This document shows, one piece after another, positions 1-7,318 of a DNA stretch of 64,000 nucleotides. Origin of the DNA: Verrucomicrobiia bacterium. GTDB lineage: Bacteria; Verrucomicrobiota; Verrucomicrobiia; Limisphaerales; DASXHY01. The stretch spans positions 32,243 to 96,242 of the forward strand of contig DASPIL010000031.1 of NCBI GenBank assembly GCA_035629175.1, given 5' to 3'. Each line of letters starts with the position of its first letter. Within the stretch, counting starts at the first letter, position 1. The notes beneath the pieces were generated by a model, which was given only the letters and a program-made list of their open reading frames with translations, did no database searches and was not told the origin of the DNA. A program made the translations under genes and the position numbers.

Positions 1-2670
1 CCGCACATGATCGATTGCTTCCGGGGTGCGCCCGATCGAGTGCAAAGCGACCGCACAATCGTAGAGAAGTTCAGCAGACGGCGGCCGCTGGTTTTGAACT
101 TGTTCCTGAAGCACGGACGCCGCCCATTCCTGTTCTCCGGATCGCATTGCGAGCCGGGCAAACGTTTGCGCGATGGCGGGATTTGCTGCATCGGCTGTCC
201 GCGCTTGCTTCGCCAGCTCAAACGCCTTTTTCGGATCGGCAAAGCGATCGGCGAGAAGTTCCGCAAGCTCGATCAACACGGGCGCTGATTTCGGAGTGGT
301 TTCGAGCACCTTCTCCAGCGCTGACCGGGCTGCCGCCCAATTTCCCGCTCGTCGATGCACCTCGGCCATGCGGCGGCCCGCAATCGGATCGTCAGGCTGA
401 ATTCGAAGTTGTTCCTGAAGGCGCACAATGGAGGCTTCGTTGGTGGAGGACGCGGGTTCCTGCAGAATCGCGAGGCAACGCCGCGCCTGTTCTGCGCCGG
501 CTACGTTCTGATCCATCGCAAGAGCCTGCTTCAGGAAGACGGGCGAGTTCTTTTCGTCACCCTGCATGTAGCTGGCCATGCCGGCGTGAAATTGTGCGTG
601 CGGATTGTTCGTCAGTTTGGCCGCGCTTTCAAGCAACGGAGTAAGCGCCTGCGCATAATCGCGCCGCCTGAATTGAACCCATCCGTAAGTGTCCGCAACG
701 ACCGGGTCTTCGGGTGCCAGCTGGCGAGCGCGGCGTGCAAGTTCCAATGCCCGCTCGAGATTGCCCAGATCTTCCGCGTAAAGGTAAGCGAGGTTATTGA
801 GCGCCAGCGTTGAGTCGGGTTCGACTGCAATCGCTTTTTCGTACGCAGCAGCGGCCTGGGCGTGATTCGTTCCCTGGTCGAGCAGCAGGGCGGTTTGCAG
901 GAGCACCTTGAAATTCCGCGGAAACGCAGCCGCGGATTGTTCGAGGAAAGCGAGTGCTTCAGCGTTGCGGCCGGTTGTGAGGTAAAGCGCGGTGAGCATG
1001 TCGCGTGAGGGAAAGAAACTCGGATCTGCTGCGATGGCTTGCTTCAAATCGTTTTCAGCTGCGGACGAATTCTCCTGGGCCAGTCGCAAGCGGGCGCGAG
1101 AGAAGAGGACGAGGGCGTCGCCTGGCTTCAGTGTTTCCAGTCGCTTCAGGATTTCTTCAGCTTCGGCGAATTGTTTCTCCTGCACCTTGAGATCCAGCAG
1201 TTCGTGGAGCGCAGGCAGATGGTTGCGATCCAGTCGCAGCGCTTCGTTCAGCGCCTTTTCTGCTTCCGCGGTTTTGCCCTGACGGCGGTAGACCGTTCCG
1301 GTCAGGAATCGCGGCTGGGCATTGGACGGGTAAAGCGATGCGAGATTGTTGTAAACCTCGATTGCCTGTTCCGGCTGGCCTCGCGCGAGATGCACCTCCG
1401 CCAGGCCAAGCTGCGGCGGAACCAGGCGCGGGTTCAGCTTCGTGAGATCCGAAAACGCGGATTGCGCCGACACAAAGTCTCCCTGCCGATACGTGACCTG
1501 CGCCTTGAGAAACAGCGCATCGGCGAAATTGGGGTTTGCAGCGAGGGCTTCATTGAGAGCCGTGACCGCTGCGCCCATGTCGTTGGTTGCGAGAAGTGCC
1601 CGCGCCAATTCCATGTTGACTTGCGGCACGCGGGGATAGGCGGCCTTCAGTTGCCGAATTTGCGCGATCGCCTGGCTGATGTTGGTTTGTGCAAGGCTCA
1701 GTCGTGCGCGGACAAGAAGGGCGCGGAAGTCGGTGGGCTCGAGGCTGAGGGTCTTCCCCACGAGCTGCGCACAATCCTCGAGCCGCGAATCCTCCAGCGC
1801 CATTGCGGACAGGACGCTCCAGGCAGGAACGAACTCGGGCGCTTTTTTCGTCAGGGCTTCAAGATCCCTGCGGGCCTGCGCCTTTTCACCCATGAGCACC
1901 CGGAACTCAGCGAAGTGGATTTGCGAGAACAGGTCGTCGGGAGCGGCCTTCAAACGTTTCTCGTAATGTTCACGGGCGAGCTCCCGATTGCCACGCATCA
2001 GGTAATAGTTGCCCATGGCGGCGTGGATGTGAGGTGACGACGGATTCAAAGCTTCGGCCGCCTTGAAAGCAGTTTCCGCCTTCTCGAATTCACGGCGGCG
2101 AACGCTGATGATTCCGCTGGCGAGTTCGAAGGCCGCTTTGTTTTCAGAACTGCGCAACCGTTCGAGAAGCGCGTTCAGCTCTGACTCCTGTTCGGTCGAA
2201 GTCATCGCAACCAGCGTGAGAACGGCTTCTTCGTTCGCGGGTTGCAATGCGAGGATTTCGGTGGCGATGGCAGTTGCGTTTGTGGCGTCATTGCCGTCCC
2301 TGTAGATCCGAAGAAGCGGCAGGAGAATATCGAGGTTCTTCCTGTCCTTTTCATATGCCTTGCGCAGGAATGCGTGGGCGCGGCGGGACTGGCCTTGCTT
2401 GAAATAGATCTGGCCGAGCCGCTGAATCGCGGTGTTGTGCTCTGGATCGAGTTTTGCCGCGTTTTGATATTCGATGGAAGCTTTGGGAAAGTCGCCAGCC
2501 TGGAAGTATTCATTGGCCTTTTCCAACGCGCGATCCCGCCGCGATTCCTTGGAGCACCCGGTGCTGAAAAGAGAAACCATCGTGATGCAGACAAAGAATC
2601 GGAAGAGCAGGGGACGACGCGCCAACAAGGTCAGACCAATCATGCTGGGAGCAAAGCGGAATCCGCGCAT
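1..2670 (-). CDS. TPR-repeat lipoprotein, exosortase-system type (3' end outside window)
   Basis: Long minus-strand reading frame with no stop as far as base 1, so the C-terminus is missing; 890 codons are visible. ATG at 2670 is the first start after an in-frame TGA; an internal ATG at 2643 is as plausible because it begins the hydrophobic signal. A lipobox (LFSTGC, Cys39 from the long start) predicts a secreted lipoprotein. The rest is degenerate ~34-residue helical repeats of TPR type (for example the stretch starting ALEKANEYFQAGDF). It is a clear paralogue of the lipoprotein at 7319-10558, sharing STGCSK followed by the same first repeat. Such long TPR proteins (PrsT-like) accompany PEP-CTERM/exosortase loci; a role as scaffold in polymer or protein export is inference. 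Confidence 0.85.
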   Translation of the reverse strand, partial: MRGFRFAPSMIGLTLLARRPLLFRFFVCITMVSLFSTGCSKESRRDRALEKANEYFQAGDFPKASIEYQNAAKLDPEHNTAIQRLGQIYFKQGQSRRAHAFLRKAYEKDRKNLDILLPLLRIYRDGNDATNATAIATEILALQPANEEAVLTLVAMTSTEQESELNALLERLRSSENKAAFELASGIISVRRREFEKAETAFKAAEALNPSSPHIHAAMGNYYLMRGNRELAREHYEKRLKAAPDDLFSQIHFAEFRVLMGEKAQARRDLEALTKKAPEFVPAWSVLSAMALEDSRLEDCAQLVGKTLSLEPTDFRALLVRARLSLAQTNISQAIAQIRQLKAAYPRVPQVNMELARALLATNDMGAAVTALNEALAANPNFADALFLKAQVTYRQGDFVSAQSAFSDLTKLNPRLVPPQLGLAEVHLARGQPEQAIEVYNNLASLYPSNAQPRFLTGTVYRRQGKTAEAEKALNEALRLDRNHLPALHELLDLKVQEKQFAEAEEILKRLETLKPGDALVLFSRARLRLAQENSSAAENDLKQAIAADPSFFPSRDMLTALYLTTGRNAEALAFLEQSAAAFPRNFKVLLQTALLLDQGTNHAQAAAAYEKAIAVEPDSTLALNNLAYLYAEDLGNLERALELARRARQLAPEDPVVADTYGWVQFRRRDYAQALTPLLESAAKLTNNPHAQFHAGMASYMQGDEKNSPVFLKQALAMDQNVAGAEQARRCLAILQEPASSTNEASIVRLQEQLRIQPDDPIAGRRMAEVHRRAGNWAAARSALEKVLETTPKSAPVLIELAELLADRFADPKKAFELAKQARTADAANPAIAQTFARLAMRSGEQEWAASVLQEQVQNQRPPSAELLYDCAVALHSIGRTPEAIDHVR

Positions 2671-3034
2671 GAGGTCAATTCAGCGCTTTGGGGGAACGAG
2701 ACCACGAGACGACAGGACGACGGGACGTCCGCCTTGCGCGCTTTCGCCCAAATCTCCCCACTTCCGAGCGCAGCCGGAGGAGGGGCCGGGGGAGGAGGCA
2801 CTCGCGCCATTTTCAGCGAAGCAAAAGAACGCTGTTTCCCCACTCGTCGTTTTCTCTCCCTCCGTGGGCCGCCGAAATCGGCATCTTCCAGCTTTTCCAC
2901 CTCGCGATATCGACGGTAGAGCTGTCGGTCAGCTTTACAAACACCTCATCTGGCTTTCCACGCTTTCGGTTTTCAACCTTTTGTAAACACCTGTGGATGT
3001 GGCGCTTAAGACATCGTTTACAATTGTTCAAACA
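2671..3034. other. Intergenic region with short GGAC array and REP-like palindromes
   Basis: No convincing gene. It holds a short run of ACGAC/GGGAC units (about 2698-2731) and a GC-rich stretch (about 2750-2830) of alternating GGAGG/GGGG and CTCC-like segments resembling the REP-like blocks at 10.8-11.2 kb. It separates the divergent TPR lipoprotein from the VPDxG-CTERM gene at 3099. Confidence 0.6.
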
Positions 3035-3051
3035 AAGGCACCCATGCTGCT
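3035..3051 (+). promoter_or_regulatory. Candidate sigma-54 (-24/-12) promoter
   Basis: AAGGCACC-CATG-CTGCT. The invariant GG (3037-3038) and GC (3049-3050) are separated by exactly 10 bases, as in the sigma-54 consensus TTGGCACG-N4-TTGCW. It lies 47 bases upstream of the ATG at 3099. The match is imperfect at the outer bases; the same layout recurs at 3957 and 6821. Confidence 0.6.
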
Positions 3052-3098
3052 TAGGAGTAGGTGCGCTGTCGAACCAACAGCGGCAGAAGACTCACAAT

Positions 3099-3749
3099 AT
3101 GATTAAAACATCTTTAAAAGTGCTGGGCGCGGCATCGCTCTGCGTGATTGCCACCCAATCCGCCTCAGCCTTCACCGCCGTTTCAGCTCCTGCGACGGTC
3201 AATAACATCAATAACAATCCCGCACCCGGCGCCCAGGTTGGAGATCAATTCTCCATCGTGGGTGGCTCCTTTGCCGCCTACGTCCCTGGCCCTGGAGATC
3301 CGACCATCACTGGTGGCGACCTGAACCGGTATCGCTACAACATGGATGGAACCGTAGCCTCCGTGGCTGGTGCTGTAGTCGACTATACAGGCAGCTATCG
3401 GATTTTCTACGATTCAAACATTGACGGCCTCTTCAACGCTGGCGATTTCAGCTATTCGTTCGGAACGCTCGCAATGACAATCGATTTCAGTGGCGTTGGC
3501 CCGGCGTTCATTGCGAACGGCACGCTGCATCAGACTGCAGGTCCCGACGCAGGTTTCCCCAGTTCTGGTTTCCCTAACGCCGACGCAGAGTTTACCGGGA
3601 CCTACACCGTGAATTCACTTGATGGTTCGACAGGAATCGTTCAAGGAACCATCACGAGCACGAGTGTCCCGGACGCTGGCAGCTCCCTCGTCCTGACGGG
3701 CATTGCCGCCTTGGGCATCGTTGCAGCTCGTCGCCGCATGGCCGCCTAA
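3099..3749 (+). CDS. VPDxG-CTERM (exosortase-sorted) secreted protein
   Basis: 216 residues. ATG at 3099 was chosen because it begins a clear Sec signal peptide (about residues 1-24, ending SASA|F) and has AGAAGA upstream; the open frame extends further 5' but is not protein-like. The C-terminus (about 190-216) is a sorting tail: VPDAGSS, a hydrophobic helix, then RRRMAA. This is the VPDSG-type variant of PEP-CTERM. The middle is Gly/Asn/Thr-rich, probably beta-structured, and has an FYDSNIDG segment that could bind calcium (speculative). No enzymatic domain recognised. It would be cut and anchored by an exosortase such as the one at 11464. A strong terminator follows. Confidence 0.88.
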   Translation: MIKTSLKVLGAASLCVIATQSASAFTAVSAPATVNNINNNPAPGAQVGDQFSIVGGSFAAYVPGPGDPTITGGDLNRYRYNMDGTVASVAGAVVDYTGSYRIFYDSNIDGLFNAGDFSYSFGTLAMTIDFSGVGPAFIANGTLHQTAGPDAGFPSSGFPNADAEFTGTYTVNSLDGSTGIVQGTITSTSVPDAGSSLVLTGIAALGIVAARRRMAA

Positions 3750-3781
3750 GCGGTCCATTCTCCTTCGAGACAAAAATTACA

Positions 3782-3815
3782 GCCGGCCGGGATGCCAATT
3801 CCGGCCGGTTTTTTC
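3782..3815 (+). terminator. Rho-independent terminator
   Basis: CCGGCCGG (3783-3790), a 10-base loop, CCGGCCGG (3801-3808), then a run of six T. It lies 33 bases after the stop of the VPDxG-CTERM gene ending at 3749. Confidence 0.85.
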
Positions 3816-3956
3816 TTGGAACCGACCGTAAAACTTCTGAATCCCGGGTAGGTTCTTTTACATTCGGTCTCGAGGGCGATAACAGGCCTCGGCGTCTGGT
3901 CGACGCAAACAGCTGCACCGCAAAGGTTTCCAGACATTCTGACGTTAAACATAAGC

Positions 3957-3973
3957 TTGGCTCGCTACTTGCA
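3957..3973 (+). promoter_or_regulatory. Candidate sigma-54 (-24/-12) promoter
   Basis: TTGGCTCG-CTAC-TTGCA is a near-consensus sigma-54 element (one change, A to T, in the -24 box; perfect TTGCA in the -12 box; GG-N10-GC spacing exact). It lies 35 bases before the ATG at 4009, the best of the three such sites in the window. Confidence 0.75.
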
Positions 3974-4008
3974 TAGGGCATTGAGCAACTAAACCCAGAA
4001 ACAAATCC

Positions 4009-4719
4009 ATGAACAAGAAACTACTTCTTCTCGCACTCGTCGGAACAATTTCGTCGGCGTCCGCCGATTCTTACAACCAGAATGTTACCGCAATCTTCGG
4101 AAGCGGAAATCCCAACACTGGCTGGACGACTGACACTGGCAGTGGCCTGACGCTCGCTCTCCGTGGCAAGAACCGCCATCCGGCAACGTCGACTGCCAAT
4201 GTGAACGGCGTTTATTCGTTTGCGACAGGCACAATTCCGCCGGCCAACAATCGTGCGGTTTGGAATTGGGAATTTTCTGCCAGTTCCGGAACTGCTCCCC
4301 TTACCGCATATGACTACTACATTGGCATCGACATTGATGCGAGCCAGGGCGTGAACTATCAATACGTGAATGCGCTGACATTCTGGACTGATAACGAATT
4401 TGGAACCGCTGCAACGGCTAACGGAGCCGGTTTGACGCCTGCCCAAGGTGCTTTGGCTCCAAGCAATTACACCGTGTTCCAGAACTCCCAAAACATCGTC
4501 TTTGGGCCCGCCAACGGGAACCCGCTGATTGATGGAACCTACGAATACGAACTCTTCGCTGTCCAGGCAGGCGCCGGACTTGGCGGAGCACGTTTGGCTG
4601 AAGTTGACATTACTGTCGTGGTCGGTGCTGGTGGCGCGCGAGTTCCTGACGCTGGATCGACAGCGATGCTTTTGGGAACCGGCCTGCTCGGTCTCGCTGG
4701 CCTCCGCCGCAAGCTGTAA
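4009..4719 (+). CDS. VPDxG-CTERM (exosortase-sorted) secreted protein
   Basis: 236 residues. An N-terminal Sec signal of 19 residues (MNKKLLLLAL...SASA) and a C-terminal sorting tail at about 212-236 (VPDAGSTAMLL, hydrophobic helix, RRKL). The body is rich in Asn, Gly, Thr and aromatic residues and reads as an extracellular beta-sandwich; no family is recognised beyond the sorting signal. It is a single-gene unit: a sigma-54-like promoter upstream and a strong terminator downstream. Its body is not obviously related to those of the VPDxG proteins at 3099 and 6214, so the three share only their sorting tails and promoters. Confidence 0.88.
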   Translation: MNKKLLLLALVGTISSASADSYNQNVTAIFGSGNPNTGWTTDTGSGLTLALRGKNRHPATSTANVNGVYSFATGTIPPANNRAVWNWEFSASSGTAPLTAYDYYIGIDIDASQGVNYQYVNALTFWTDNEFGTAATANGAGLTPAQGALAPSNYTVFQNSQNIVFGPANGNPLIDGTYEYELFAVQAGAGLGGARLAEVDITVVVGAGGARVPDAGSTAMLLGTGLLGLAGLRRKL

Positions 4720-4756
4720 GGACGCATCGGGCAACGCTAAACATTTCAATATCAAA

Positions 4757-4783
4757 GGGCCGGAGCAATCCGGCCCTTTTTTT
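4757..4783 (+). terminator. Rho-independent terminator
   Basis: GGGCCGG (4757-4763), loop AGCAAT, CCGGCCC (4770-4776), then seven T. It closes the single-gene unit at 4009-4719. Confidence 0.9.
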
Positions 4784-4869
4784 ATGTACGACTCTTTAGG
4801 CGGGTTGATCCCCGGGGGAGATTGGTTGCGCCTGCCATCCTTCGCCGACAACAAACGGTCAACGGCGCT

Positions 4870-5193
4870 TCAACCTTTGATACTACTGAGTCTGTGATCC
4901 AACGCCTGCTCGAAGCTGACCAATTCGCGAATGAGCGAGTTGTAGCGAGAATAGGCATCACCGTCCTCCCGCTTGAGTTGTGCGTAAAGGGCATGTTCCG
5001 GGTCGGCAATAAACGCGAGCCCCTCGCAATCAAATATTCCGGTGCTGCAAAGGCGGGTCCTCGCGATGCTCACGAGACAGGCCGGAATCGAGAATTGATC
5101 CTGCTTCAAGTCCTCAAATCCTTTCCGGACAAGATGTTCCCCAGGAAGACCGCCGCAAATGTCGTCTGTGGTGTTCACGTTCGGAGAATGCAA
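4870..5193 (-). CDS. Small hypothetical protein paired with a nucleotidyltransferase-like gene
   Basis: 107 codons if translation starts at the TTG at 5193, two bases after the TAG of the upstream gene; a GTG five codons later is an alternative. The tight spacing implies co-translation with the gene at 5195-5734. The protein is charged and soluble, with a central segment (FDCEGLAFIADPEH) and a helical C-terminus (YNSLIRELVSFEQALDHRL). I do not recognise its family. Pairing with a nucleotidyltransferase fold suggests a two-gene module such as a toxin-antitoxin or modification system; this is inference. Confidence 0.6.
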   Translation of the reverse strand: MHSPNVNTTDDICGGLPGEHLVRKGFEDLKQDQFSIPACLVSIARTRLCSTGIFDCEGLAFIADPEHALYAQLKREDGDAYSRYNSLIRELVSFEQALDHRLSSIKG

Positions 5194-5194
5194 G

Positions 5195-5734
5195 CTAAGG
5201 ATTGGATTCGCAAAAGCGGCGCACTCGAGTCCGATACATATCGGCGTCGATGCCAGGATAACGAATCAATGACGATTCGATTTCCCGGAACAACTCCAGC
5301 AACCGTCGCTTTTCCACCAGAGCGTGTTTGATGAAGTTGGCCACATCTGCGAGGTCTCTGTCATGGCCGCGTTGCAGTTTGGCGAGAGCTTGTCCGTAGG
5401 GATCGTAGTGGTAGAACTCGACGTCGCGATGTCGGGCGATGAAGAGACTTCGGTCGCGCCATTTGGGCAGGGCCGGAATGAAGTCATCCGGGCTGGCCAG
5501 TTCAACGTTAACGTCGAGTTTGTTTTTGAGATAAGCGATGGCCTCGAAGAACCGTAACGGTTCCGGATCGGACTTGAGGTCAATGTCGATCGTTGACGAC
5601 CTCCACCCGTGCAGCAGCGCGGTGGCGCCGCCAGTAAAGTAGATCCGTCCAGGGCTCTGGACTTCCGCTGAGAGGGCGGCCATAAACTGTTCCAGCTTTG
5701 GCTTGGTCGTTTCAGAGCGCATGTGCCGGTTCAA
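5195..5734 (-). CDS. Nucleotidyltransferase-fold protein (DUF6036-like)
   Basis: 179 residues. The N-terminal half has the signature of a minimal nucleotidyltransferase: GGATALLHGWR (about 35-45) followed by STIDIDL (about 47-53), that is GG...G.R.T.DID. Related proteins (DUF6036, AbiEii-like) are often one half of two-gene modules. It is the first gene of a minus-strand pair with 4870-5193. An alternative ATG lies four codons in. Just upstream is a long 8-bp GGGAC array (5782-5884), so any promoter must lie within or beyond repeat DNA. Substrate unknown. Confidence 0.72.
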   Translation of the reverse strand: MNRHMRSETTKPKLEQFMAALSAEVQSPGRIYFTGGATALLHGWRSSTIDIDLKSDPEPLRFFEAIAYLKNKLDVNVELASPDDFIPALPKWRDRSLFIARHRDVEFYHYDPYGQALAKLQRGHDRDLADVANFIKHALVEKRRLLELFREIESSLIRYPGIDADMYRTRVRRFCESNP

Positions 5735-5781
5735 AAATGCGCGGATAAAACGGAGTTGGCAACACTATCCGGGCACCAACT

Positions 5782-5884
5782 GGGACCACGGGACCGCGGG
5801 ACCGCGGGACCGCGGGACCACGGGACTACGGGACTGCGGGACTGCGGGACTGCGGGACTGCGGGACTGCGAGACTGCGAGACTG
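5782..5884 (+). repeat. 8-bp degenerate tandem array, GGAC family
   Basis: About 13 head-to-tail units of the form YRCGGGAC (ACCACGGG, ACCGCGGG, ACTGCGGG in register), 8 bp each. The units change gradually along the array (ACC-CG to ACC-AC to ACT-AC to ACT-GC), as expected from local slippage duplication. Confidence 0.9.
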
Positions 5885-6139
5885 ATGGTGGACGGATGGG
5901 CGGAGCGCGGCCCAATGCTGAAATGCTAAAAGCTGAAATGCCGGAAACCGAGCACCGAAGATCGAATTGGGATCGGGCCACACAATTTCAGACCTCTCAA
6001 CCCTCAACCGCTCAACCAACGGCCAATAAAGGACTACTGGACTACAGGTCCACGGGACTACGGGACAACTAAGGACGGTAGACTGTGGATGGCTCTCCCA
6101 ACATGCAACGACGGACAACTGACTGACAGCGGACACCCG
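5885..6139. repeat. Repeat-filled intergenic region (GCTGAAA units and a second GGAC array)
   Basis: Holds a GCTGAAA-family run at 5915-5940 (ATGCTGAA ATGCTAAA AGCTGAAATG) and a GGAC-family run at 6028-6085 (GGACTACT, GGACTACA, GGGACTAC). No gene is seen; open frames across it are repeat translations. Confidence 0.75.
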
Positions 6140-6178
6140 GATAAAACCGAAGAAGGCCGGGATTTCTCCCGGCCTTCG
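6140..6178 (-). terminator. Rho-independent terminator of the VPDxG-CTERM gene at 6214
   Basis: On the minus strand GAAGGCCGGGA, a four-base loop, TCCCGGCCTTC (6152-6177), then TTCGGTTTTAT. It starts 36 bases after the stop of the gene at 6214-6780. Confidence 0.8.
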
Positions 6179-6213
6179 ACTAAAACACCGAAATGAGTTT
6201 GGTCGGTTTCTGA

Positions 6214-6780
6214 TTAGGCCGCCATTTTGCGACGGATCAGGCCGAGGCCTGACAGCGCAGCACCGAGCAGCATCACCGTCGTTCCACCATCCGGAACGCC
6301 AGCGGCTGTTCCAGATTGAAACGAGAAGGTAACAGAGTCAGGGCTCGTAACGCCGATGGTCCATGTTCCGCTCGTAAGATCGTATCCAGGAGCGGAGATT
6401 GTGCCGGTTCCAAACAACGTCAAGCCGGTTCCGGTTTGAGAAGTAATGGAGACGGAGCTCAGCGTGAATGTGATGCCGTTAGCAACCCACAGTGGGCTCA
6501 CGGGACTCGGCGACAGGACAGGGCTAAACTGGAAGTCGGTGAACAGGACCGTTGAGAACGACGGAATCAGGGCTCCGAGAGTGCCTGAACCAGTCACTGC
6601 AAACCCGCTGACGCCAGCATTGAAGTCCAAGCCGGTCGCGACGCTCACGGGAACGGTAGCATTCGCTGCATTAACGGTTCGCACAGGTCCGGCGAAATCA
6701 ACGGTTCCGTCGATTTGTGCCGCATGGGCGCTCAAGCTGACCAACGCTGCGGTTGCTGCAATTAAAAGTGCTTTTTTCAT
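6214..6780 (-). CDS. VPDxG-CTERM (exosortase-sorted) secreted protein
   Basis: 188 residues. Sec signal MKKALLIAAT...SAHA (about 1-20) and a sorting tail at about 162-188 (VPDGGTTVMLLGAAL, then RRKMAA). The body alternates small and hydrophobic residues (many Thr, Ser, Gly, Val, Phe), typical of an all-beta extracellular domain; no family recognised. The gene is a stand-alone unit with its own terminator and a sigma-54-like promoter. Only the tail is shared with the proteins at 3099 and 4009; here Ala/Ser of the motif is replaced by Gly (VPDGGTT). Confidence 0.88.
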   Translation of the reverse strand: MKKALLIAATAALVSLSAHAAQIDGTVDFAGPVRTVNAANATVPVSVATGLDFNAGVSGFAVTGSGTLGALIPSFSTVLFTDFQFSPVLSPSPVSPLWVANGITFTLSSVSITSQTGTGLTLFGTGTISAPGYDLTSGTWTIGVTSPDSVTFSFQSGTAAGVPDGGTTVMLLGAALSGLGLIRRKMAA

Positions 6781-6820
6781 AATATTTTGTTCTTAGTGTT
6801 TCGGTGTTCTCCTCCCATCT

Positions 6821-6837
6821 AGCGTCTGCCGTGCCAA
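6821..6837 (-). promoter_or_regulatory. Candidate sigma-54 (-24/-12) promoter
   Basis: On the minus strand TTGGCACG-GCAG-ACGCT: a perfect -24 box and a -12 box that keeps the essential GC, with GG-N10-GC spacing. It ends 40 bases before the ATG at 6780. Confidence 0.7.
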
Positions 6838-7318
6838 GGTTTTAGACAGAGGATCCTGGCGGCGTAAGTTGCTGCATTGCAATGAGATCGAGTTGCGCTA
6901 TGGAGAATCGCTCAGACAATGGAAATCGGGGTTTGTAAAGGCAGCCGACAAACGGACGGAGGGACTTGCGGATAAAAGCTGAAACGCTAAAAAGCTGAAA
7001 TGCTGAAATCGGGAACCATCAACACTCGAACTACGGGGAAACGGAGGGTAGCCGAGGACCGACGACTGAGGACGGAGGACTGAGGACGGAGGACTGAGGA
7101 CTGAGGACGGGACGACGGGACGAGGGGACTACGGGACTACAGGACGAGGGGATGTCGAGGGGGGAATGAAGGATCGGAGGATCACGAGGGAAGGGTGGAA
7201 AGTGGCGAGGGAGGGCGAACTGCGGAAGATGGAGGATAGAGCGTGGAGGGCGGGCAGGGGTCAAAAGCCAAAAAGCTGAAAAGCTGAAAAGCTGAAAGGC
7301 TGAGCGACGGGGCCCACG
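6838..7318. repeat. Repeat-filled intergenic region
   Basis: No gene seen. GCTGAAA-family runs at 6973-7009 and 7262-7303 (the latter with AAGCTGAA repeated three times almost perfectly) flank a GGAC-family array at 7054-7152 in which 7-bp units (TGAGGAC, GGAGGAC) grade into 8-bp units (GGGACTAC). 7155-7255 is purine-rich (GGGAGGG, GGAGG) without clear periodicity. Confidence 0.8.

Noticed and set aside
1039..2037. Plus-strand 332-codon open frame
   Set aside because: It is the antisense shadow of the TPR lipoprotein; residue composition (Arg/Gln/Leu mix) is not protein-like and no start signal is present.
5782..5884. CRISPR array or coding repeat
   Set aside because: Units are 8 bp without spacers; frames through them only repeat GTAGPRDRG-like peptides.
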